Assembly: GCA_018268075.1 (NCBI GenBank)
Contig: JAFDXH010000115.1
Location: 1 to 62,196, forward strand
Direction: 5' to 3'
DNA length: 62,196 nucleotides
Origin: Bacteroidota bacterium
GTDB lineage: Bacteria > Bacteroidota > Bacteroidia > Chitinophagales > Chitinophagaceae
Shown here: one piece after another, positions 43,723 to 51,315 of the stretch
How positions within the stretch are numbered: the first letter of the stretch is position 1
Layout of the letters: each line of letters starts with the position of its first letter
The notes under the pieces: model-generated
Seen by the model: the letters and a program-made list of their open reading frames with translations, nothing else
Told to the model about the DNA's origin: nothing
The model's database searches: none
Position numbers and translations under genes: made by a program

Positions 43723-46188
43723 TTAATTACCGCCTGATTTTACCCTGTTCTGCTCCTCTTGTGCGCCGCCTGCTTTTCTGCGCTGCTGTTGCATGGGCTT
43801 ACCAAACCTATATGAAAAAGTAAGTGATATACTGCGGCTATCGCGTACATTTTTAATTTTAAGATCTATATCCTGATATTTTACACCACCATTAAACTGC
43901 TGACTTTTAAAAATATCACGAACACTTAATTTCAACGATCCTTTTTTCTTCAATACCTGCTTTGCAATACCACCATCCATGCGCCACATAGGAAAAGTGA
44001 TGATTTGGCCTTCTAAACCACCGGTTCGGTAAAATCCACTTAACTCTGCACTCCATCCTTTTTTGAACTTAAACTGATTGCTGATGTTTCCAAAAAAATT
44101 AGTGGTAGTAGCATCCAGCATTCCACCATTTAGTACGCCTTTAAATTCATCGTAATTAAGATTGCCATATACATTCATATTCCAAAATGAAGCAACCGGA
44201 AAGTTGGCGCTTACTGCAAGACCTAAGTTAGATTTAGATGCAAGATTATCCTTTGTTTGAAAAGTTTTTCGCTCAGCGGTTACTTGTCTTAACACATCTA
44301 CAAATGCATTGTTCGTTTTACTATAGTTGAGGGTGGTAGTAAGAAATCCCCGGTAAGTATGAGAAAGTTCAATATTATCTGTTATTTGCGGTTGCAAAAG
44401 TGTGTTACCGACCTCGTAGGTATATTCGTCTAAGAAATAATAAAATGGGTTGAGGTCTTCATAATCAGGCCTGTCTATTCTTCTGCCATAGTTAAGGGAA
44501 AAGGTGTTTTTATCATTCAACTGATAAGTTACAAAGCCTGTAGGGAATAGGTTTGTATAATGTTTGACAAAAACTGAATCTGGCCGCGCACCACTACCTA
44601 CCTGATGCCCTTCAGAATTGGTATTTTCTGCACGAAGGCCTGCTTGCACACCCCACTTTTTTATTTGCCTACTATAGTTTACATAAGCCGCATTAATGTT
44701 TTCCTTGTAAATAAAATGGTTGGTCTTTCCAAGATCTGTTTCATAGCCCCCTGCGGTATTGATCTGGTACAAGGCATTATTATCGGTGGTAACATAACTT
44801 CCCTTTACTCCTGTTTCAATTTTTGCCGAGTTTTTTAGAGGAAAAATAAAATCAGTTTTTACTGCATAAATATTCACTTGTGATGGTAGGTTTCCTATGA
44901 GCAATGTAGGATCGCGCCTAATACTAAAGTCGGGATTTAGGAAATTGTTTTGGAGAAACTGGTTTCTTGTAGAAAAATAATTAAGATAATCCAGGTCAAT
45001 AGTAAATTCTTTTCCTGTCGAATCAAACGTATGCCTTAAATTAAAATTGGTTGAAATATTGTTTGATTTTCTTTTATCAATATTATTAGCTGTAACAATA
45101 GAATCAGTGACATTATTTGAATTATTCAGATTGGTTTGGCTCAAGCTTGTTTCCTTTCCGGGATTAAGATATCCGGATACTACCATTCCGAGTGTGGTTT
45201 TTTTATTGGCATAAAAATCCATCCCCACTTTCAGGTTTTCATAAGTATTGCTTCTTTTCATAGGAGTAGTCTGGTCAAAAATAGTTTCTACCTCTTTTGT
45301 GCTGGTATTCCTGAATTTACGAACAAGATACATCGTGCTTTCACCTCTATTTACAGAATTTGTGGCATTTGCAAACAAATTAAAGCGCCCTGTTTTGTAA
45401 TTTGTATTTACACTATTATTATTCCTGAAATACTTTGAATATGAAATAGAGGAAGTGAAGTTTCCATTAAGGCCTTTGGTTTTAATCTTCTTTGTTTTAA
45501 TATTAATTAAGCCAGAATTTCCTTTAGCATCATATTTTGCAGAGGGGTTGGTCATGATTTCTATTTGATCAATATTTGAAGAGGGCATATTGCGTAAGAG
45601 GTTCGCCAAATCCTGCCCACTCAGGTAAGTTTGCCTACCATCCAACATCACCATCACACCTGCTTTACCTTTCAGGCTTACATTGCCATCTTTATCTACA
45701 GATACACCGGGGGATTTTTCCAAAACTTCCAATGCAGAAGTGCCTGTATTGGTAATAGAAGCATCTACGTTTATTATCGTACGGTCAATTTTCCTTTCTA
45801 TAAATGGCTTTTTCACTTCTACTTTCACTTCAGAAAGGCTCGTTATTCTTTCCTTTAATATTAGGGTGCCGGCATCATAATTTTGCCCTGATGCAAGCCT
45901 GAAAATATTTCCTGTTACGCCATAGGTTCCGATTGAGCTGGCCGTCAAAAAATAATCACCAGCAGCTAAATTTTCAAAACCAAACTGTCCATCCTGATCT
46001 GCAAGGCTCACCTTGACTAATGAAGAGTCTTTAAAATTATAAAGCGAAATCGTAGCAGCATCTACTACTTTTTGATTGCCGCCATCCCTTACAATGCCAT
46101 GAACAGATGAAGATCCAACTGTATTTTGAGCATAACTTATTACATTAAATAAAAATGTGGCGAAACTTAGGAATATTATTTTTTTCAT
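43723..46188 (-). CDS. TonB-dependent outer-membrane receptor (OMP_b-brl_3 type)
   Basis: An 821-residue outer-membrane protein. Signal peptide MKKIIFLSFATFLFNVISYA; a carboxypeptidase-regulatory-like domain (VHGIVRDGGNQKVVDAATISL); a plug domain with VDASITNTGTSALEVLEKSP and MVMLDGRQTYLSG; then a beta-barrel of the outer-membrane-barrel type 3 family, ending in SLTFSYRFGKP plus a Gln/Arg-rich tail. It imports a ligand too large for porins; no ligand can be named. A perfect 27-bp palindrome lies 42 bases upstream of the start, so it is probably controlled by a dedicated repressor. No SusD partner is adjacent. Confidence 0.92.
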   Translation of the reverse strand: MKKIIFLSFATFLFNVISYAQNTVGSSSVHGIVRDGGNQKVVDAATISLYNFKDSSLVKVSLADQDGQFGFENLAAGDYFLTASSIGTYGVTGNIFRLASGQNYDAGTLILKERITSLSEVKVEVKKPFIERKIDRTIINVDASITNTGTSALEVLEKSPGVSVDKDGNVSLKGKAGVMVMLDGRQTYLSGQDLANLLRNMPSSNIDQIEIMTNPSAKYDAKGNSGLINIKTKKIKTKGLNGNFTSSISYSKYFRNNNSVNTNYKTGRFNLFANATNSVNRGESTMYLVRKFRNTSTKEVETIFDQTTPMKRSNTYENLKVGMDFYANKKTTLGMVVSGYLNPGKETSLSQTNLNNSNNVTDSIVTANNIDKRKSNNISTNFNLRHTFDSTGKEFTIDLDYLNYFSTRNQFLQNNFLNPDFSIRRDPTLLIGNLPSQVNIYAVKTDFIFPLKNSAKIETGVKGSYVTTDNNALYQINTAGGYETDLGKTNHFIYKENINAAYVNYSRQIKKWGVQAGLRAENTNSEGHQVGSGARPDSVFVKHYTNLFPTGFVTYQLNDKNTFSLNYGRRIDRPDYEDLNPFYYFLDEYTYEVGNTLLQPQITDNIELSHTYRGFLTTTLNYSKTNNAFVDVLRQVTAERKTFQTKDNLASKSNLGLAVSANFPVASFWNMNVYGNLNYDEFKGVLNGGMLDATTTNFFGNISNQFKFKKGWSAELSGFYRTGGLEGQIITFPMWRMDGGIAKQVLKKKGSLKLSVRDIFKSQQFNGGVKYQDIDLKIKNVRDSRSISLTFSYRFGKPMQQQRRKAGGAQEEQNRVKSGGN

Positions 46189-46229
46189 TTTTTCTGTTTT
46201 GCTATGTTATAAATATTACGGTGTAAAAC

Positions 46230-46256
46230 TATGTACTATGTATCACATAGTACATA
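46230..46256. promoter_or_regulatory. Perfect palindromic operator upstream of the TonB-dependent receptor gene
   Basis: Arms TATGTACTATGT (46230-46241) and ACATAGTACATA (46245-46256), 3-base centre ATC. The arms are 12 bp and match perfectly, 42 bp upstream of the receptor ATG. The ATGT...ACAT ends recall PadR-family operators. Confidence 0.7.
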
Positions 46257-46513
46257 ACCATACATAAATGGCAGAAAAAACAATCTTAGTGGCAAAGAAT
46301 ACGGATTAAAGGATTTAGAAAATGATTGAAGAATTATCTGTAAGTGCCAAACAAACCAACCTAAATATTGATACACACGACTTCAGAAATGGGAATAATT
46401 ATTCAACTAATTAAAAAATATTTGAACATTATATAGATATACTAAACCATTAAAAAGAGCCCTCATTTAGCCATCATTGCTACCAAGCATCTCTTCTGCC
46501 TAATAACTTCTAT

Positions 46514-46521
46514 TATATTTG
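46514..46521 (+). promoter_or_regulatory. Putative -7 promoter element of the exported protein gene
   Basis: TATATTTG matches TAnnTTTG; the ATG is 17 bases downstream. No -33 TTG at 17-23 bp. Confidence 0.6.
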
Positions 46522-46537
46522 TACAAAACCACTAACT

Positions 46538-47221
46538 ATGAAACTGCATTTGGCAATTATTTTTATTTTGGCATTTTCCTTAAATCTTAGAGCGGAAGAT
46601 TGCAAAGGATACATCATCAGCCTCAAAGGCGATACACTCCAAGGCACACTTGATATTCCCATTTACAAACGGGCGCTCAATACTCCCCGAGAAGTTCAGT
46701 TTGCCGATTTGTGGGGAGGCGTAAAGTTTAAAGAAGTTTCTGCTAAAGAAAAAAAATACAAACCTGCAGATATTTCCGGCTTCGGATTTGACTATAATGG
46801 GCAATCCTTTGATTTTGAAATTTATGATATGCAAGCCAATTCAGGAAAAAAAGCGCCAAAATGGATGGGTAAATTTGTAAACAATTTCACCGTATTTGTA
46901 CTAAGAATTAATAATGGCGCACTCCCCCTTTATAAAGAATTTTGGAGATCAAAAGAAGAAAGAAGTTATGAAGACACCTACAAGCGAAAAATAACTAACA
47001 TTAAAGAAGGAATAAATACTGAACTATACGCAAAAAAAGAAGGGACTTTTATAGAAATAGCGCCCTATGCAACCAAAGCCGGACGAAATCTTAAAAGCTT
47101 TATGAAAGAGTATTTAAATATTGAAGAAGCATACCTAAAGACCATAGATGACAAAACCTCATTTGATGATGCTGAAACAATTTTGGTGAAGTATAATGAA
47201 TGGAAAAAAAACTTACTATAA
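46538..47221 (+). CDS. Exported protein of unknown function
   Basis: A 227-residue protein with the signal peptide MKLHLAIIFILAFSLNLRA. The mature N-terminus GYIISLKGDTLQGTLDI reads like a small Bacteroidota family in which the KGDTxxG motif opens a beta-rich fold. The C-terminus is helical and Lys/Glu-rich (YLKTIDDKTSFDDAETILVKYNEWKKN). No catalytic motif or membrane segment. It faces away from the TonB receptor with 349 bases of regulatory space. Function is unknown. Confidence 0.72.
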   Translation: MKLHLAIIFILAFSLNLRAEDCKGYIISLKGDTLQGTLDIPIYKRALNTPREVQFADLWGGVKFKEVSAKEKKYKPADISGFGFDYNGQSFDFEIYDMQANSGKKAPKWMGKFVNNFTVFVLRINNGALPLYKEFWRSKEERSYEDTYKRKITNIKEGINTELYAKKEGTFIEIAPYATKAGRNLKSFMKEYLNIEEAYLKTIDDKTSFDDAETILVKYNEWKKNLL

Positions 47222-47222
47222 T

Positions 47223-47332
47223 TTATACCAATTGCACATTCGTACCCATCCAATTACCATCGAACCAAGCGGCTTTATCATCAGCGTTTTACCAATTAAA
47301 GTTGAACTAATTTATAATTTAATTTGGTATAA
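47223..47332. repeat. Short inverted-end element (MITE-like)
   Basis: TTATACCAATT (47223-47233) and AATTTGGTATAA (47321-47332) are inverted ends of about 110 bp. The inner part (47287-47333) resembles 51071-51117, indicating a dispersed repeat. Confidence 0.45.
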
Positions 47333-47362
47333 CTACAATTAGCAGGCTGAACAACCCAACCC

Positions 47363-47398
47363 AGCCCCATTCTCTGCCACTATCGAGAGAAAGGGGCT
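47363..47398. repeat. Long hairpin between convergent genes
   Basis: AGCCCCATTCTCT (47363-47375) and AGAGAAAGGGGCT (47386-47398) pair with one mismatch. No T-run follows; it may still separate the two convergent genes. Confidence 0.45.
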
Positions 47399-47470
47399 AA
47401 ATCACTTTTCAGTGAATAGTTTGGGAAGATTTAATTCTTTTTATAACCTGCCAGCAATGATAAAATGAAT

Positions 47471-49759
47471 TTAATGCTGAACGATTATTTTTTGTGTTTG
47501 CACCACCGGGCCATTTTCCACACCTAGAATATAGGTACCGTTGGCAATATTTTGTGTACTTATATTGGTAAGCATATTTCTTAATTGCACTGCCATTAAA
47601 AGTTGCCCTTTTACTGAAAACAATTTTACCCGCGCATTGTGCTGTAGCGTGTTGTTGATTAAAATATTAACTTCATTATTTGCAGGCGAAGGATAAGCAA
47701 TGAATCCTGCATTTGTTTTATTAAATACTATAGACACAATTACAGAGTATTTATATTGCCCATCCATATCTATTTGCTTAATGCGGTAATAATTGATTCC
47801 TTGCAAAGGTTGATTATCAGCAAAATGGTAATCGTTAATGTTTACAGTATTTTTAGCCCGCATCTCCCCTACTTGCTTAAATGAAATACCATCGCTGCTT
47901 CTTTCAATAATCATTTTACTCACATTGACTTCATTCGTTGTTTGCCAGTTCAGCAATACAGAGTCAGCTACCTTATGTGCATTAAATGAGAGCCAACTTA
48001 ATGGCACTATAGCACCAATAGTAAACGACTGAGTATTGGTAAGGCCCCATCCATCATAACTACGCATAAAAAGTGTGTGCTGCCCATCGGCAAGCCCTGT
48101 CAGGTCAGCAGCAAAGCTGTAGTTATTCAAATTTGTTGTTGCTGCAATGCCAACGGTATGGCCTTTGCCAAATCCGGGATCGGTATCAAAAAAGTATTCA
48201 AACTTAGTGAGGTTGCCTGCTGCAGGGTTGGGCGGTATAGTAATGGCTGCTACCAGAATATTAAAAATCTGGTTGTTGGTTAATCCCCATTTTCCATTAG
48301 CATCTCTTGTGCGTACATATACCTGATGTATCCCATTTGATAATCCGGTTAAATCAATAACAGCATTACTTGCAGTAACATTTGTTCCGGCAGTTACAGA
48401 AATATCAGCACCCTTTCCAAAACCTGGGTCAGCATCAATAAAATACTCTGCTTTATTGATATTGACTAAAGTAGTGTTATTACCAATCGTTGGTACAACT
48501 GGTATAATCATAAAAGACAAAATATTTGTAAGGCTCCAATGCCCCGCTACATCTTTGGTTCTTATATTAATAAAATGCACACCGCTCGTCAAGCCAGTTA
48601 AATCTATAGCAGCATTAGTTACCGTAATATTTGTACCAGCGGCCACAGGAATATCGGTCCCCTTTCCAAAACCCGGATCTGCATCAATAAAGTACTCTGC
48701 TTTATTAATATTAACCAATGAAGGGCTGGTGCCAATCGTTGGTATTACAGGCAGGATATAAAAAGGAAGCATATTGGTAAGCCCCCAACTTCCTGTAGAA
48801 TTTTTTGTCCTTACGTTAAAAAAATGTACGCCATCTGATAAGCCAACAAGATTAACAGCCGCATTATTTACAGTGATATTTGTACCGGTAGTAACAGAGA
48901 TATCAGTGCCTTTGCCAAAACCAGGATCGGTATCAAAAAAATATTCTGATTTATTGATGTTTCCTATCGAAGGATTATTACCAATAGTAGGTACAGGTGG
49001 AAGCTGTACAGCACAGTTACCCGAATAATAACCCAGAGCAATCCCCGCGTTATTATTGCTGCTTGCATCAGGCACACCATTACCTACACAGGCATCCAAA
49101 TGATATAAAGCTACGGTATTCACATCAGCAATAAATGCAGCGGTAGGTACTGAAAAATTGGATGAATACCGCACATTATTACTAATGCGTACTTCATCAT
49201 AAATACCCTGATGCCAGAAATTAGTATTGCTGGCACCATTGCCTCCCCATCCAAAATTTAATGAACCTGCACCTATGGTTAATGGGCATCCATTAGTAAA
49301 TAAGCCAAGCCCTGATGAAATACTCCCCGCCAGCACACCATCTACATATAATTTAATATTGCTGCCATCATTTACTGCTGCTATATGGTGCCAGTTGTTG
49401 TTATTAATCTGAACTGTTGAGGATAAAAAATCATTATCACCGCTACTATTCAACCCACTCCACATGCCTATATAACCGTTGTTGGTTATAATTCCAAAAT
49501 CGCCAGACGAGTTACCAGAAGATACTGTTGCCATTAGCGATGGCCTGTTCCAATAGGTGGCATTGGCTCTGCTTTCCGTTGTCTTTACCCACAATTCCAT
49601 CGTCCATATTGTGACCCCATTGAGCATGGCATTGGGTGATTGTACACATTGGGTGCTACCATCAGTTTGTAAATTACCACTAAACTGTGCTATACTTAGA
49701 TTACTTAAAAACAAGCAAAGTATCACGCAAACATGATGCATGTATTTCAATCTGCTCAT
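47471..49759 (-). CDS. T9SS-sorted LamG-like protein with four tandem modules
   Basis: A 762-residue secreted protein; start at the ATG at 49759 (signal peptide HVCVILCLFLSNLSIAQ). A concanavalin A/LamG-like domain (WTMELWVKT, NWHHIAAVNDGSNIKLYVDG) follows. Then come four tandem modules of about 82 residues, each with (E)YFFDTDPGFGKG or YFIDADPGFGKG, and WxLTN near the end. The C-terminus has the LSWLSFNAHKVADSVLLNW linker and a T9SS type A sorting domain (YPSPANNEVNI, NGTYILGVE). It probably binds surface glycans. Downstream of a beta-helix gene on the same strand, 47 bases apart. Confidence 0.88.
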   Translation of the reverse strand: MSRLKYMHHVCVILCLFLSNLSIAQFSGNLQTDGSTQCVQSPNAMLNGVTIWTMELWVKTTESRANATYWNRPSLMATVSSGNSSGDFGIITNNGYIGMWSGLNSSGDNDFLSSTVQINNNNWHHIAAVNDGSNIKLYVDGVLAGSISSGLGLFTNGCPLTIGAGSLNFGWGGNGASNTNFWHQGIYDEVRISNNVRYSSNFSVPTAAFIADVNTVALYHLDACVGNGVPDASSNNNAGIALGYYSGNCAVQLPPVPTIGNNPSIGNINKSEYFFDTDPGFGKGTDISVTTGTNITVNNAAVNLVGLSDGVHFFNVRTKNSTGSWGLTNMLPFYILPVIPTIGTSPSLVNINKAEYFIDADPGFGKGTDIPVAAGTNITVTNAAIDLTGLTSGVHFINIRTKDVAGHWSLTNILSFMIIPVVPTIGNNTTLVNINKAEYFIDADPGFGKGADISVTAGTNVTASNAVIDLTGLSNGIHQVYVRTRDANGKWGLTNNQIFNILVAAITIPPNPAAGNLTKFEYFFDTDPGFGKGHTVGIAATTNLNNYSFAADLTGLADGQHTLFMRSYDGWGLTNTQSFTIGAIVPLSWLSFNAHKVADSVLLNWQTTNEVNVSKMIIERSSDGISFKQVGEMRAKNTVNINDYHFADNQPLQGINYYRIKQIDMDGQYKYSVIVSIVFNKTNAGFIAYPSPANNEVNILINNTLQHNARVKLFSVKGQLLMAVQLRNMLTNISTQNIANGTYILGVENGPVVQTQKIIVQH
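48010..48990 (-). repeat. Four tandem protein-coding modules, about 246 bp each
   Basis: Inside the LamG-like T9SS protein gene, GFGKG-coding segments recur near 48175, 48420, 48665 and 48910, a period close to 246 bp (82 residues). Confidence 0.75.
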
Positions 49760-49806
49760 AACTTTATTTTTTTTAAATGTGCTTATAAAAAAGTTGATGA
49801 TTACCA

Positions 49807-50880
49807 TTAATGAGATGCAGAACTGAAAGTTACCGTCATACTGGTAGTGCCACTATTCACAGAAGCCGGAACAGAAAGTGAATAAATACTGGGCACACTG
49901 GGCATACCACTTAAAATATAAGGTGCCGGCCCGCCAAATGCGCCACAATCTACAGCACCACCATTTAGACTACCGGTACCTGAGGCGGGCGTACTTCCTG
50001 ATTTTAACTGAAACCTGCCATCACTAGAAAACCCGGCGCCGTTACCAAACCAATTATTATACACAGTAGCATTGGCATCAATATTTTGTTGGTTACCATT
50101 GCCTGCCGGAATACCTGTATTATGGCAGATGTTATTAAAATAAGCATTGAAAGATTGATAAACACCAAAGTTTACATCCCCAAAAATATTATTTTGAAAT
50201 ACAAAATTCTGACAACTAATATATACAGTATAATAAGTAGCGTACGGCGAATAAACAAAACTATTATTGATAAAGAAGCCATCAACTTTTGTAATATTGG
50301 CGGTAAAATCTATCCCACCATATATAATGTTATTGTAAATAATTTGGTTCTTTTGCTTGCCCGTAGAGCCCCCGCCTACGCCGATACCACCTGTTATTAC
50401 ATTTTGCCTTATAGTATCTGCATAAGAATCTGCATTTGAATAGTAACCTCCAAAGTATAAATTAGTAAACTTGCATCTTTGTACCGTAACAAAGCTGTCT
50501 ATGATGGATACATCGTACATCGTTAATCCGGAAATTACACTACCCTTGCTACCGGGGCTACATGCAATACCATTATTAATAAAACAACTCTTCGTATTTG
50601 CCTGCGTATTAGGGTTGGCTACTAAAGGCGATGTTTCGGAAAGATAATACCCGGTACCTATTATCACCAGCCGCTTGTTTAAAGTAACATTTCCATCATA
50701 AGCTGCAGCAGAGCTCTCTACATGCAATGTATCTCCATTAAGCACCGATGCAGAATTAATAGCCGCCTGAATACTTGTAAAATCAGCCGTAATGCCGGTA
50801 TTGTTATTTATACGCCAAGTTTTAGCCTGCAATGCAATGCAGTACATTGCAAAAACGAATAGTAGTGTTACCTTTTTCAT
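49807..50880 (-). CDS. Exported right-handed beta-helix protein
   Basis: A 357-residue secreted protein with the signal peptide MKKVTLLFVFAMYCIALQA. The body has the parallel beta-helix pattern of pectate-lyase-like proteins: DFTSIQAAINSASVLNGDTLHV at the start, followed by repeated short strand-turn units with Asn ladders (NNIIYGGIDF, QNFVFQNNIFGDV, YNNWFGNGAGF). No T9SS sorting domain is present at the C-terminus (it ends VTFSSASH). It probably binds or cleaves a polysaccharide. The gene lies 47 bases upstream of the LamG-like T9SS protein on the same strand and should be cotranscribed. Confidence 0.8.
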   Translation of the reverse strand: MKKVTLLFVFAMYCIALQAKTWRINNNTGITADFTSIQAAINSASVLNGDTLHVESSAAAYDGNVTLNKRLVIIGTGYYLSETSPLVANPNTQANTKSCFINNGIACSPGSKGSVISGLTMYDVSIIDSFVTVQRCKFTNLYFGGYYSNADSYADTIRQNVITGGIGVGGGSTGKQKNQIIYNNIIYGGIDFTANITKVDGFFINNSFVYSPYATYYTVYISCQNFVFQNNIFGDVNFGVYQSFNAYFNNICHNTGIPAGNGNQQNIDANATVYNNWFGNGAGFSSDGRFQLKSGSTPASGTGSLNGGAVDCGAFGGPAPYILSGMPSVPSIYSLSVPASVNSGTTSMTVTFSSASH

Positions 50881-51261
50881 TTTAAAAGTTTTTATAGTTT
50901 AAAAAAATATACATTTTTCTGGGGTAAAACTAACTGCCTTTATCTTGCTGGGGCATCATTAAAAAACATGATTTTTTCAGGTTTAGAAAAAAATAAAGCT
51001 TTAAATATTGTTTGTTGGCACTTGTCAAAGTTTGTTGTAGTCGAAATACTATTGCGAATGTAGCATCGGCATTATACCATTTAAGTTTGGACTAATTTAT
51101 AGTTCAATTTGGCATAACATTGGGCTAAAGCCTCCTTGCTTTTCATTATTTCACCGGCTTAAAAGGCGAGGAAATATAGGCAAGCTAATGAAAACATACG
51201 CCCTACATAGGCTGTAGCTAAGATGAGAATTTTAATTATCTCCATGTTTGGTGTAAATAAA
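50881..51261. other. Intergenic region with two repeat-family copies
   Basis: No gene seen. It holds ATTATACC...GGCATAAC (51071-51117), a homologue of the 47.3-kb element, and a diverged copy (about 51120-51255) of the tandem repeat at 53.6-54.1 kb, starting with GGGCTAAAGCC. Confidence 0.6.
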
Positions 51262-51286
51262 AGCCCACGACATAATACCGTGGGCT
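51262..51286 (-). terminator. Intrinsic terminator of the AQDFNTTRSNR repeat protein gene
   Basis: AGCCCACG (51262-51269) and CGTGGGCT (51279-51286), followed on the minus strand by TTTTATTT. Confidence 0.8.
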
Positions 51287-51315
51287 ACCATTATTTTACT
51301 TTATCAGCTTACTAC

